64,000 nucleotides of DNA from positions 9,447 to 73,446 of the forward strand of contig CAYWJH010000006.1 of the NCBI GenBank assembly GCA_964458555.1, given 5' to 3'. The DNA is from SLST01 sp964458555. GTDB taxonomy: Bacteria > Spirochaetota > Spirochaetia > DSM-27196 > SLST01. How positions within the stretch are numbered: the stretch's first letter is position 1; every line of letters starts with the position of its first letter. A program made the translations under genes and the position numbers. Shown in pieces: positions 1-8,274 of the stretch. The notes below the pieces were generated by a model. That model had not been told where the DNA came from and made no database searches. It saw only the letters and a list, made by a program, of their open reading frames with translations.

Positions 1-2
1 CT

Positions 3-920
3 CTACCGGCGACCCTCGGGGTCAGCCGCCGCCCGCACCCGGTCCCTCCACGCGCTGGGCGTCACTCCCGTCTTCTTCTTGAACAGCCGGGCGAAGTAGT
101 ACTGGTTGTCGAACCGCAGGCGCGCGGCGACTTCCTTGACCTGCACGTTCGGATCGCTGAGGAGCTCCTTCGCGCGGTGGACGCGCAGCTGCAGGAAGTA
201 CTGGTATGGGGTGAGTCCGGTGTACCGGCGGAAGGCGCGCAGCAGCTGCCCGTAGGAGAGGTTGCAGCGGTAGGTAATCTCTTCCACCGAGATCCCTGAC
301 TCGAGGCGCTGCTGCATGAGGTAGCGCGCGCGGCGGATGATCTCGCCGGCGGCGTGCTGCTGCGAGTCGTAGTGGTGGAGCGCCTGGACGCTCGCGACGA
401 TCTGGAGCACGAGCGCTCCCAGGCGAATCTGGAAGCCGGGCGTCTGTTCGCGGCAGAGCGCGGCCGCGGAGTCGAACATCGCCACCAGGTCCTCGTGCAC
501 GCCAATAGTGAAGATGGGTTGCTCGGCCTCGATGATCCCGTTGTTCCACAGGCGGTTCGCGTGCGGTCCGCCGAACCCGATCCACTCCTCGGTCCAGCCG
601 GTCGCGGGGTCCGGCCGGTAGGCGTGCTCCACCCCCGGGAAGAGGATGAACACGGTCCCGGGGCCGACGGCCGCCTCGCCGGAGCGTTCGCTCCAGAACG
701 AGCCGAAGCCGTCGGTGATGTAGACGAGCTGGAAGAGGGCGAGCGCGCGTCCGGTCGTGACCTTCGCCGCGTATTCCTTCGGGTGCGCGTCCGGGGCGAG
801 CGGGTAGGGCGAGCCTGAGGGGACCCTCGTGAAGCCCACGTCGTGGCAGTAGATCCCCCACCGCAGCGCCTCGTGGTTGAGCGGGAGGTACGACGAGAAC
901 CACCGGTCCTGCGCCCGCAT
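3..920 (-). CDS. AraC-family transcriptional regulator
   Basis: DNA-binding regulator, probably controlling the divergent sugar isomerase gene. The N-terminal ~170 residues look like an AraC-type cupin ligand-binding domain (PGTVFILFPGVEHAYRPD is typical). The last ~100 residues hold the two helix-turn-helix motifs, with the conserved GLTPYQYFLQLRVHRAKELL and FDNQYYFARLFKKKTG segments. The open frame extends upstream to a GTG at 962 (319 residues), but I prefer the ATG at 918-920 (305 residues): a TATACT -10 element lies 8 nt before it and would fall inside the longer reading. The gene ends with TAG at position 3. Ligand is unknown; the neighbouring fucose-type enzymes suggest a deoxy-sugar. 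Family assignment is secure, start moderately so. Confidence 0.88.
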   Translation of the reverse strand: MRAQDRWFSSYLPLNHEALRWGIYCHDVGFTRVPSGSPYPLAPDAHPKEYAAKVTTGRALALFQLVYITDGFGSFWSERSGEAAVGPGTVFILFPGVEHAYRPDPATGWTEEWIGFGGPHANRLWNNGIIEAEQPIFTIGVHEDLVAMFDSAAALCREQTPGFQIRLGALVLQIVASVQALHHYDSQQHAAGEIIRRARYLMQQRLESGISVEEITYRCNLSYGQLLRAFRRYTGLTPYQYFLQLRVHRAKELLSDPNVQVKEVAARLRFDNQYYFARLFKKKTGVTPSAWRDRVRAAADPEGRR

Positions 921-928
921 GTCAGAAA

Positions 929-961
929 AGTATATGCAAACCCGGGTTTTGTCCATTTGCA
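929..961. promoter_or_regulatory. Divergent promoter/operator between AraC gene and sugar isomerase
   Basis: AGTATA at 929-934 reads TATACT on the minus strand, a good -10 for the AraC gene. It is followed by a perfect 12-bp palindrome AAACCCGGGTTT at 938-949, and an outer inverted pair TGCAAA (935-940) and TTTGCA (956-961). These symmetric elements lie in the 92-bp spacer between divergent genes, where an AraC regulator would bind. Binding is inferred. Confidence 0.45.
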
Positions 962-1012
962 CCCCCCTGAACCGGGTCTACGGTGGAGATACGACTCGAA
1001 GGGGGACGCGCT

Positions 1013-2437
1013 ATGGCGAACGAAATACGAATCGGACTCTTTGGAATCGGACTCGACACGTACTGGCCGCAATTCACCGGGCTCAAGGAGCGGCTCGAGG
1101 GCTACCAGGCTGAGATCAAGCGGCGGATCGAGGCGTTGCCGGGCACCAACGTGGTAAACGCCGGGCTCGTCGACTCGGTCGAGCGGGCGCACGCGGTGGG
1201 GACCGATTTCCGCTTGCAGAAGGTGGATGTCATCTTTTTGTATATCTCCACCTACGCGCTCTCGTCGACCGTCCTGCCGGTCGTCCAGCGGGCCGGCGCG
1301 CCGGTGGTCGTGCTGAACATCCAGCCGGTCGGCCGGATCGACTACGAGGCGTTCAATCGGCTCGGCGACCGCGGCGTGATGACCGGCGAATGGCTCGCGC
1401 ACTGCCAGGCGTGCTGCGTGCCCGAGATCGCCGGCGTCTTCAAGCGCGCCGGCATCGCCTACCACCTCGTCACCGGGTACCTGCAGGACGAGGAGACCTG
1501 GGCCGATATTGGCGACTGGGTTGCGGCCGCGCGGGTCGCCGGGGCGATGCGCGACAACCGGCTGGGCGTGCTCGGCCACTACTACGGCGGGATGCTCGAC
1601 GTCTACACCGACGTGACCGCGCAGCTCGCCGCGTTCGGCGGGCACGTGGAGATCGTCGAGATGTGCGAGCTCGCCGAGCTGCGCCGCGCCGTGAGCGACG
1701 CGGACGTGAAAAAGAAGCTCGCGGAGTTCGAATCGACCTTTGACGTATCGTCGGAGTGCGACGAGAATGAGCTCGTGCGTGCGGCGAAGACCTCGGTCGC
1801 ACTCGACCGACTCGTGGAGCGTCACGAGCTCGGTTCACTCGCCTACTACTACGAGTCGGTGTCGGGCCACGAGTATGAGGACATCGTTACCTCCGTGATC
1901 GCGGGCAACACCCTGCTCACCGGCAGGCACGTCCCGGTCGCCGGCGAGTACGAGGTGAAGAACGCGCAGGCGATGAAGATCGTGGATTTCCTCGGCGCCG
2001 GAGGGTCGTTCTCCGAGTTCTACGCGATGGACTTCGAGGACGACATCGTTATGCTCGGCCACGACGGCCCCGCGCACTTCGCGATCGCCGAAGGCGATGT
2101 GGGCCTCGTCCCGCTTCCCGTTTACCACGGCAAGCCCGGTCAGGGGCTGTCCATTCAGATGAGCGTGAAGCACGGCCCGGTCACGGTGCTGTCGGTCTGC
2201 GAAGGCCCTGAGGGCGTGTCGCTCCTCGTCGCCGAGGGGGAGTGCGTGCCGGGGCCGGTGCTCCACATCGGCAATACGAACAGCCGCTACCGCTTCGCGC
2301 TCGGCGCGAAGGAGTTCGTCAACCGATGGTCCACGCACGGACCGTCGCACCACTGCGCGATCGGCGTGGGGCACGTGGGCGGCGCGATCGAGAAGCTCGG
2401 CGCGCTCACCGGCCTGCCGGTGGAGAGGATCTGCTGA
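1013..2437 (+). CDS. L-fucose/L-arabinose isomerase-family protein
   Basis: Predicted cytoplasmic aldose-ketose isomerase of the L-fucose/L-arabinose isomerase superfamily, 474 residues, the usual length. Typical features are the N-terminal Rossmann-like region (VDVIFLYISTYALSS), the central EYEVKNAQAMKIVDFLGAGG segment with candidate metal-binding acidic residues, and a C-terminal beta domain ending VGHVGGAIEKLGALTG. ATG 1013 is chosen because GAAGGGGGA precedes it by about 6 nt; an in-frame GTG at 983 lacks a ribosome site. It is divergent from the AraC regulator and near GH29 fucosidase and fuconolactonase-like genes, so L-fucose or a related sugar is the likely substrate. Substrate cannot be fixed from sequence; true araA and fucI proteins are only distant relatives. 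Confidence 0.8.
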   Translation: MANEIRIGLFGIGLDTYWPQFTGLKERLEGYQAEIKRRIEALPGTNVVNAGLVDSVERAHAVGTDFRLQKVDVIFLYISTYALSSTVLPVVQRAGAPVVVLNIQPVGRIDYEAFNRLGDRGVMTGEWLAHCQACCVPEIAGVFKRAGIAYHLVTGYLQDEETWADIGDWVAAARVAGAMRDNRLGVLGHYYGGMLDVYTDVTAQLAAFGGHVEIVEMCELAELRRAVSDADVKKKLAEFESTFDVSSECDENELVRAAKTSVALDRLVERHELGSLAYYYESVSGHEYEDIVTSVIAGNTLLTGRHVPVAGEYEVKNAQAMKIVDFLGAGGSFSEFYAMDFEDDIVMLGHDGPAHFAIAEGDVGLVPLPVYHGKPGQGLSIQMSVKHGPVTVLSVCEGPEGVSLLVAEGECVPGPVLHIGNTNSRYRFALGAKEFVNRWSTHGPSHHCAIGVGHVGGAIEKLGALTGLPVERIC

Positions 2438-2492
2438 TGGACGAGCGTGCGGCGACGATATCCTGCTCGGCGCGCCGGGGTGGTGGAACTAA
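2437..2492 (+). pseudogene. Possible collapsed remnant of the next operon gene
   Basis: The isomerase stop overlaps an ATG (TGATG), the usual arrangement for the next operon gene, and it begins MDERAAT. Only about 40 nt later, in another frame, a tail reading DDILLGAPGWWN ends with TAA at 2490-2492. A start and an end with almost nothing between them would fit a gene whose body was lost here, as seen in several neighbours. The tail is too short to identify, so this is only a suggestion. Confidence 0.22.
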
Positions 2493-3123
2493 TCAGGACC
2501 CGGCGGCCCGTCATCCAGAAACGCCGCGAGCTGCCCTTCGACCTGGGCGTACATCCGTTCCGCCGCCTCCGCGGTGTAACCAGCCGAACGGGGAAGATAG
2601 ACGATGCCCGGATGCGTCTCCGCATAAGGCAGCATTTCTCCGATCCCGTCGGCGTCGGCCGCGAACCGGTTCGTCGCGTCAGCGAGCCACGCCCGCAAAG
2701 CCTCGGCGTCCACCGGCAATCCTACCGAGGTGTTGAAGAGTAGCTTCCCCGACCCGAGTCGACCGAGCTCGTCGCCCCCCAGGAGCGACGTGCGGCGCGG
2801 TACGCGGATGGATACGATCGGGCACTCCGCGAGCAGGTCGGCCAACGATCGGTACTCGATTCCTTCGGTCTCCAGCGCCTCCTTGCGGCTGCGGCTGAAG
2901 TAGCGGACCCGCGCCCCCAGAGCCTTCAGCGTGCGTGCCGTGAGCCCGCCAGCGGCGCCCGCGCCGATAAACCAAAGCAAGTTCCCGCGAGCTCGCGGTT
3001 GATCTCCTGAGGTCCGGTGAAGAGAGTCGCTCCCAGGCCGATGTAGCGCAACCCGCCGGCTGCGTCGATGACCTCCGCGTCGAGCCGGGTGCCGCTCATG
3101 GCGACGCGTGCCGTGCCGGGCAC
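2489..3123 (-). pseudogene. Broken D-isomer-specific 2-hydroxyacid dehydrogenase
   Basis: Two fragments in different frames together resemble an NAD-dependent D-2-hydroxyacid dehydrogenase. The first (GTG 3123, GTRLDAEVIDAAGGLRYIGLG) matches the start of the substrate domain. The second (from about 2985, LLWFIGAGAAGGLTARTLK) is the NAD-binding Rossmann segment and runs through the catalytic-domain region to TAG at 2489. About 60 residues normally joining the two are missing and the frame changes near 2985. An intact enzyme would be over 300 residues. The second fragment could start at a TTG (2980), but it lacks half a catalytic domain. Whether this is a true pseudogene or an assembly collapse cannot be told here. 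Confidence 0.72.
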
Positions 3124-3126
3124 GGC

Positions 3127-4296
3127 CTACCGCCCGCGTCGCGTCCCGAGCTTCACATCAAAGAGCCGCTCGATGGCAAGGCCCCAGCCGAGCGCGAGCA
3201 CAATCACCGAGGTCAGGCCTTGGACGACCGGAATGATGCCAAGCACCAGAACCGGAACGAAACCGAGCAGGATTCTGATGAACACGCCACCGCCTTCGCG
3301 CTCGGCGAGGCGCCATCCGAAGAGGCGGGCGATATACCCCCCGATCTCCGGAAGCGCGAGCGCCGTCAGGATGAACATCACCAGCCCCAGCCCGAACGAG
3401 AGACTGAGGGCAATCGGCACAGTTATGCCGAAGACGAAGCCCGCGAGGAAGAGCGCGCCAATCGCTACCGGGAAGGCGAAGAACGGGATAAGCCCCCACG
3501 CGAACGTCGCCCAGAATCGGGCGTGACCGCGTGCGGCGTCTGTGACTCGGAGCCCCGGGAAGAGGTTGAACAGGAGCGCGAAAACCAGCCCGGACAGAAG
3601 GGCTACGACGGTAAAGACGAGGCTTCCGACTCGCAACCACCAGCGACCTTCGCGCCACTCCTCGGTGAAGTCGGCTTTTTTGAAGGTTATCAGGCCCTGC
3701 ACCGCGGCGAGCTCCTCGTCCGAAAGGCGCTGGTCCGACTTATAGGTGAAGTCTCCGGCGATCACGGCCCCGTCTTCGAGGACGATCGTGCCGGCACCCA
3801 CCGTCACATCGCCATCGATACGTCCGGAGATGACGAGTCGACGCGCTCCCGCGTAAAGGTCACCGTCAACCTCGCCGGCGACCTCCACGCGTCGTCCGGC
3901 GGCGAAGAACCCGCCTGCCACCCGGGCCCCTTCTGCGAGATACACCGTATTGCCCGCGGCAAAGGTCGTGCTTCCGAGCGACCCGGTCAGGTCCACCGAG
4001 CGTGCTGCCAGAACGGCGTCCTCTCCGACCGTACCGCCAATGTCGAGCGACCGCGCCATCGCGAAGACGCTGTCCCGAGTGTTCCCGGATAGCTCGAGCT
4101 CCTTGCCGAAGAAGTAGAGCGAGTGGGCGCTGCCGCTGAACGTCAGTTGCTTACCTGCGAACAGATAGTCGTCGGCGATGCTCGCGCCTTCCGTGTCCAC
4201 CTCCTCATCCACGTGCACGTCTACCGCCGCGAGGTGGCCAGCCGCGATCATCGCCACCACCAGGACCCAGACGAACCGTCCCCCCGTTGTTCGCAT
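3127..4296 (-). CDS. Bactofilin-like polymer-forming membrane protein
   Basis: A 389-residue exported or membrane protein. It starts with a signal-type hydrophobic segment (FVWVLVVAMIAAGHLAAV). About 190 residues of short repeating beta-strands follow (for example AAGRRVEVAGEVDGDLYAGA), the pattern of bactofilin/polymer-forming and YvlB-like beta-helix proteins. A hydrophobic C-terminal half has about five membrane helices (residues ~235-370). The open frame extends to 4683 but overlaps the TetR gene. ATG 4296 is preferred because GGAG lies 6 nt upstream; ATG 4308 is an alternative. Likely role is an envelope or cytoskeletal scaffold, inferred from the fold. It lies 83 bp downstream of the TetR gene on the same strand. 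Confidence 0.7.
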   Translation of the reverse strand: MRTTGGRFVWVLVVAMIAAGHLAAVDVHVDEEVDTEGASIADDYLFAGKQLTFSGSAHSLYFFGKELELSGNTRDSVFAMARSLDIGGTVGEDAVLAARSVDLTGSLGSTTFAAGNTVYLAEGARVAGGFFAAGRRVEVAGEVDGDLYAGARRLVISGRIDGDVTVGAGTIVLEDGAVIAGDFTYKSDQRLSDEELAAVQGLITFKKADFTEEWREGRWWLRVGSLVFTVVALLSGLVFALLFNLFPGLRVTDAARGHARFWATFAWGLIPFFAFPVAIGALFLAGFVFGITVPIALSLSFGLGLVMFILTALALPEIGGYIARLFGWRLAEREGGGVFIRILLGFVPVLVLGIIPVVQGLTSVIVLALGWGLAIERLFDVKLGTRRGR

Positions 4297-4379
4297 CATG
4301 TACTCCATTGGTTCAAGCGTACGACCGCAGAGCGGCGCAGTCAATCGCGGGGAGGCGGGAGCGCCGCGCGCCTCCCCGG

Positions 4380-5027
4380 TCAACTCCCGCGCGCGACCAG
4401 CGCACGACTGACGAGCTCCAGCTCCCCCCGCAACGACTCGAAGAAGTCCGACGCCTGGCCTTCCCACGCCGCCTCCAGGTTCGCCGCGAAGGAGTGCTGG
4501 AAGAAAACCGCTGCCAGCACGCGCCCGGCCGCGCGAGCGTCCGCGTCGGTCCGTACAGCGCCCCCCTCTTGCATCCGCTCCACCATCGCCGCGAAGAACC
4601 GCGCCGGCGCTTCGAGGAGGTAATGCTCCACGCCGGCCCGCGCCGCCGGCAGGTGGTACTGGGTGACCATGAGCAGCCGCCACGTGAGCATCGTCTCGCG
4701 GTCGGCCTTCGCGTAGAAGCGCTTCGCACCTTCGAGCAGGTAGGTAACGATGTCGAACCGCCGGCCGTCGTGAAACTCGTCTGGGGACGGCGGGGCGAAC
4801 GCCGGCGAGATGAGCCGCGCCTCGAGCCGCTCGAGGATCGCGTCGAGGAGGGCCCGCTTGTTCCGGTAGTGCGCGTAGAGCGTCGCCTCGTTAAGGCCGA
4901 GCGAGCCCACAATCTGCCTCACCGAGACCGCCTCGAACCCCCGGTCGGCGAAGAGCTCGAGCGCTCGCTGGAGGATACGCTCCTTCGTCGGCACCGGGCC
5001 AATATCAGATGCGCGCGGTCTGCCCAT
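4380..5027 (-). CDS. TetR-family transcriptional regulator
   Basis: 215-residue repressor with an N-terminal TetR helix-turn-helix (ILQRALELFADRGFEAVSVR, then GLNEATLYAHYRNK) and an all-helical C-terminal ligand/dimer domain. It is divergent from a broken alpha/beta hydrolase gene. Two copies of a near-identical palindrome lie in the 152-bp spacer, one overlapping this gene's own -35 element, so autorepression is likely. There is no Shine-Dalgarno sequence. The -10 element CATACT (plus-strand AGTATG, 5034-5039) ends 6 nt before the ATG, so the transcript is probably leaderless. Ligand is unknown; the divergent hydrolase suggests a small hydrophobic or ester compound. Confidence 0.88.
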   Translation of the reverse strand: MGRPRASDIGPVPTKERILQRALELFADRGFEAVSVRQIVGSLGLNEATLYAHYRNKRALLDAILERLEARLISPAFAPPSPDEFHDGRRFDIVTYLLEGAKRFYAKADRETMLTWRLLMVTQYHLPAARAGVEHYLLEAPARFFAAMVERMQEGGAVRTDADARAAGRVLAAVFFQHSFAANLEAAWEGQASDFFESLRGELELVSRALVARGS

Positions 5028-5033
5028 AGGTCG

Positions 5034-5061
5034 AGTATGCGGGTATCGGCAGAAAAATCAA
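5034..5061 (-). promoter_or_regulatory. Promoter of the TetR gene (leaderless type)
   Basis: On the minus strand TTGATT (5056-5061), a 16-nt spacer and CATACT (5034-5039) precede the ATG at 5027 with only 6 nt between. The -35 overlaps the left operator at 5059-5070, consistent with autoregulation. Confidence 0.5.
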
Positions 5062-5114
5062 CGCTCGTTGGGAAAATGTGAGATCCGTCCTTGCACAAAA
5101 CCCAACGATCGTTG
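5059..5114. promoter_or_regulatory. Paired TetR operators
   Basis: Two copies of a 12-bp inverted repeat: CAACGCTCGTTG at 5059-5070 and the perfect palindrome CAACGATCGTTG at 5103-5114, centres 44 bp apart (about four helical turns). They lie between the TetR gene and the divergent hydrolase remnant, one over the TetR promoter and the other on the hydrolase side. Assignment to this TetR protein is inferred from position. Confidence 0.65.
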
Positions 5115-5179
5115 AGATTAAGTCTGTTTGGAAGAGCGGGTTCGCGACGCGACCCTGCAAGTCTGGACGGGGAGGGCGC

Positions 5180-5520
5180 ATGGCAGGTCTCTATAACGAC
5201 GACGAGGGCAGGCGCATCGCGTGGGCGAGCTACGACCGCGCGCTCGGGCTCTGGCCCGCTACCTACCACGAGGAGTGGGTGGAGACATCGTTTGGGCGGA
5301 CGCACGTCGTCGTCTCCGGCCCGGAGGACGGCGCCCGCTCGTCCTTCTGCCGGGGCTCTTCGCCGATGCGACCATGTGGTACGCGAACGCAGGAGCCTTT
5401 GCCGAGCGGTACCGGGTCTACACCCCCGACGAGCTCTCCATGGTCACGATGCCCGTGCTCGTCATGGCCGGCGGCAAGCCGATCCTCTACAAGAATCCCG
5501 ACCAGCTCGCCGCGGCTCCG
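5180..5520 (+). pseudogene. Broken alpha/beta hydrolase, divergent from TetR
   Basis: Remnant of an alpha/beta-fold hydrolase. ATG 5180 follows a strong GGGGAGGGC ribosome site and encodes a normal N-terminus (WASYDRALGLWPATYHEEWV). Near 5329 the frame shifts by one nucleotide, and the hydrolase sequence continues in the next frame with LVLLPGLFADATMWYANAGA. Near 5430 it jumps from the YRVYTPDE region directly to VTMPVLVMAGGKPILY, which belongs ~130 residues later in the family, so the nucleophile elbow is absent. The C-terminus is lost where the transporter remnant begins (~5520). Before damage it was probably the TetR-controlled gene. Confidence 0.7.
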
Positions 5521-5524
5521 GGCG

Positions 5525-6793
5525 CTACACCGCGCGCACCGCCTCCTGCGCCTCGGTAAAGCTCTGCAGCGTCTCGTCCGACGGTTTCGGGGTGAGTAGG
5601 CTCACGATGACGACCGCGGCGAACGCGAGGATGAAGCCGGGTAGCAGCTCGTAGAAGTATTCGCCCTCGATGGAGATGAAGTTCTTAACCACGAAGATCG
5701 TAGTCGAACCGACGATCATCCCGGCGAGCGCGCCCCATTTCGTGGTTCCCCTCCAGAGTACGGCGAGGATGATCACCGGTCCGAACGCGGCGCCGAAGCC
5801 GCCCCACGCATAGCCCACCATGTTCAGGATTGTCCCCGAGTCGGTCGCCGCGATCGCGAAGGCGACGAGTGCGAAGCCCACGACTCCTGACCGGCTGACC
5901 CACTCCTTCTTGCGGTCGTCCATCTTCTCGATAACAGGGATGTCCTCGGTCAATGCCGATGTGAGCACGAGCAGCTGCGAGTCGGCGGTGGACATGACCG
6001 CGGCGAGCACAGCGGCGAGGACGATTCCGGCGAACACCGGGTGGAAGAGCGCGGTCGTCATCGCGAGGAAGATCCGTTCGCTCGAGCCGCCCTCGCCGGT
6101 GAGCCCCTCCATGGGCATCGCCGCGTGCACGCCGACTCCAATGATGCCAATGGCGGTCGCCATGATCAGGCTCACGGTCATCCAGCTGATACCGATGCGC
6201 CTCGCGCGCGGGACCAGCGACACGTCCCTGATGCCCACGAACCGCGCGAGGATGTGCGGCTGCCCGAAGTAGCCGAAGCCCCAGGCCATGAGCGAGACGG
6301 CGGTGATCCAGCCGGTGGAGAAGGAGAAGGCGTCCGGGTTCACCGCGGTGATCGACGCATCCGACCCGGCGTACGCGAAGTAGCCCAGCAGCACCGCGAG
6401 GACGAGCGCGGCGAGCATCAGTAGCCCCTGAATGAGATCGGTTCAGCAGACCGCGCGATAGCCGCCCAGGAACGTGTACGAGACGACCACGACGGTCGTT
6501 ATGATCAGCGACCAGCTCTCGGTGGCGCCGAAGGTGTGCGCGAACAGAAGCGTCCCACCCTTGAGCCCGGAGGCGACGTAGAGCGTGAAGAAGAAAAGGA
6601 TCACGAGCGTTGAGACGACCTTGATCACGCCGCTCCGGTGGTCGAACCGATTGGAGATGAAGGTGGGAAGCGTCACCGCCTTGAGCTTCTCGCTCATCGA
6701 GCGCAGACGTCCGGCGACCAGCAGCCAGTTGAAGTACGCACCCACGAGCACCCCGTTCGTTCCGAAGTCGGTCTCCGCCGGCGCCTGGCGGGC
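5525..6793 (-). pseudogene. Sodium:solute symporter (PutP-like), interrupted
   Basis: SSS-family transporter closely following proline permease PutP: VGAYFNWLLVAGRLR, VILFFFTLYVASGL, AWGFGYFGQPHILARFV, VLAAVMSTADSQLLV and YAWGGFGAAFGPV are all recognisable in order. An in-frame TGA at 6443-6445 stands where PutP proteins have Trp in the conserved W-T-D segment (TGG to TGA would explain it); the frame continues unchanged on both sides. The first ~60 residues are absent; upstream of about 6790 the sequence changes to an unrelated beta-rich frame. As written it cannot make a full transporter unless TGA is read as Trp, and no other gene here supports recoding. A sequencing error or decay is more likely. 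Confidence 0.78.
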
Positions 6794-6832
6794 GCGAGCG
6801 GTCACGGCAACACTGACGCACGTAGGTGTACT

Positions 6833-7073
6833 CGTTATCGGCGAGGTCAGTGAGATACAGGTACCAGTCATTATTATAGGACGTTGTCCCGGTCACGTAC
6901 CTCCCCAGGAAAACAAACGCGTCGTCCCTGAAGGGCACCTCGTTCACATTCAGGTCGGCGCTGATCCAGATGCTCCCCTCGGCGATCTCGTACGTGCCTT
7001 CACCGGCGTAATCGTACCGTGTGCCCGTGCCACGCCTCGTACCGAGATGCGCTACGGAGCCTTGAAGGTGTAG
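6833..7073 (-). pseudogene. Fragment of an unidentified beta-rich protein
   Basis: The minus strand holds an open frame with clear protein character: YDYAGEGTYEIAEGSIWISA, then FRDDAFVFLGRYVTGTTSYN and DWYLYLTDLADNEYTYV. The alternating pattern suggests beta strands. No start codon with a ribosome site is visible, and the frame runs into transporter sequence near 6820. It directly follows the stop of the lipoprotein gene at 7052 but in a different frame, so it could be the tail of that or a related lipoprotein. No family recognised. Confidence 0.3.
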
Positions 7074-7447
7074 TACGTGATGAAGTTAGCCCATTCCATG
7101 CGCCGGTCGTTGGCCGTCACGACGTATTCTCCCTCGGTGACGAAGTTGTTCCCGCGCGTCACGGTGATAGCGTCTCCGTTGAGCTCGTAGGAGATTCCGC
7201 CGAGTGTGTCGATCGTCTCACCGCTCTTCTGTACCGAAAAGCTCGCAGAGCCGCCGTTGAACTCGGCGATGATCTGCGAGCCGAGGGGGATGTAGTCATA
7301 GAAGAGCTGCGGGGACACTCCGGCGATCAGACTGTCGAGCTCCCATGTCGTCCCGGCGAGCGTGTAGTCTTCAGTCGGGTTCAAGACGCAGCCTGCCGCA
7401 GTCGCGACGACAACCAGGACCAGCACGACCTTCGCGGTTGTTCTCAC
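7052..7447 (-). CDS. Small lipoprotein, lipocalin-like
   Basis: 131-residue predicted lipoprotein. GTG 7447 is chosen because AAGGAG lies 6 nt upstream. A signal peptide (TTAKVVLVLVVVATAAGC) ends in a lipobox with Cys, so the mature protein is probably lipid-anchored. The mature part (TWELDSL..., then repeated short strands such as SASFSVQKSG and YVVTANDRRMEWANF) resembles the small lipocalin-like beta-barrel domains common in spirochaete lipoproteins; that assignment rests on pattern only. It follows the amidohydrolase gene by 150 bp on the same strand. Function unknown. Confidence 0.72.
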   Translation of the reverse strand: MRTTAKVVLVLVVVATAAGCVLNPTEDYTLAGTTWELDSLIAGVSPQLFYDYIPLGSQIIAEFNGGSASFSVQKSGETIDTLGGISYELNGDAITVTRGNNFVTEGEYVVTANDRRMEWANFITYYTFKAP

Positions 7448-7597
7448 GTCAGACTCCTTCGCATAATGGTGACTGGAATACTGAGGTAAGATCGCGAAGT
7501 TGTCAATCGTTGTTGTATCTTCCGGCCCGCCACCCGTTCCGATAACCCGATACCGCACCCATATACCCTTTCACTGAAGCTTGGAGTAAGGAGCCGA

Positions 7598-8274
7598 TTA
7601 TCCTTGCTCGATTCCGTAGAACCGCGCGCACGTTCCGCCGGCGANNNNNNNNNNNNNNNNNNNNNNNNNNNNNNNNNNNNNNNNNNNNNNNNNNNNNNNN
7701 NNNNNNNNNNNNNNNNNNNNNNNNNNNNNNNNNNNNNNNNNNNNCCGCCGGCGAGCGTGCAGACCGGCCAGTCGGAGCCGATCATGAGCCGATCCGCGCC
7801 GAACGCCTCGAGCATGATGTCCAGATACGGCTCGAAATCGGCATGCTTCCAGCGCTCCCGATCGGCCTCGGTCGCCATGCCCGACAGCTTGCGCGTTACG
7901 TGCTCGCGCTGTGCGAGCTCGCGCATGTCGGTCGCCCACGGCTCGGTCCTTTCGTCTGCGATGGGCGGTTTCGCGATGTGGTCGACGACGAAGCGCTCGA
8001 TCTGGTCGCCTATCTCTGCGGAGCGGAGGTCGAGCCAGCCCACGACGCCCAGAACGTGGTCGTAACGCCCGGCGAGCTCGAGGAGCCACTCGGTCTCGGC
8101 CACCATCTGCCGCGCCTGCACGGTGATCGAGCCGTCGAAGCCGATCGACTCGAGAAGCGGCGCAAGATCCTCCGGCATAAAGTCGCGTCGCAGCGAATCG
8201 GCGTCGTCGCCCATCCACGGGTATTCCTCCGGATTGTAGATCCAGAAGTGCTGGTGCGCGTCGATGCGTCTCAT
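7598..8274 (-). CDS. Fuconolactonase-like amidohydrolase, incomplete (contains gap)
   Basis: Amidohydrolase_2-family metal-dependent lactonase-type enzyme. The N-terminus has the metal motif IDAHQHFW, and the C-terminal half shows VDHIAKPPI, CKLSG-like RKLSGMATEADRERW and MIGSDWPVC, all typical of L-fuconolactonase/2-pyrone-4,6-dicarboxylate hydrolase relatives. A 100-N gap follows SDWPVC. Beyond it SPAERAR, and in the next frame ARFYGIEQG and TAA at 7598, represent the end. About 70 residues usually found between QIERF and VVDHIAKP are also missing, so the copy is shortened in two places. ATG 8274 overlaps the fucosidase stop (ATGA), marking co-translation in a fucose-degradation operon. Expected reaction is L-fucono-lactone hydrolysis; whether this copy is active is doubtful. 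Confidence 0.7.
7645..7744. other. Assembly gap (100 N)
   Basis: Exactly 100 N inside the amidohydrolase gene. CCGCCGGCGA occurs at the very end of the left flank and at the very start of the right flank, so the contig ends share a 10-bp repeat. Real length is unknown. Confidence 0.98.

Noticed and set aside
62..1825. 587-residue open frame on the minus strand
   Set aside because: It is the shadow of the isomerase and AraC genes; composition is Arg/His-rich with no domain, as expected for the opposite strand of GC-rich coding DNA.
6443..6445. TGA recoded as Trp or selenocysteine
   Set aside because: TGA ends many intact genes here (fucosidase, USP, dus), and no selenocysteine hairpin was evident; error or nonsense mutation is simpler.
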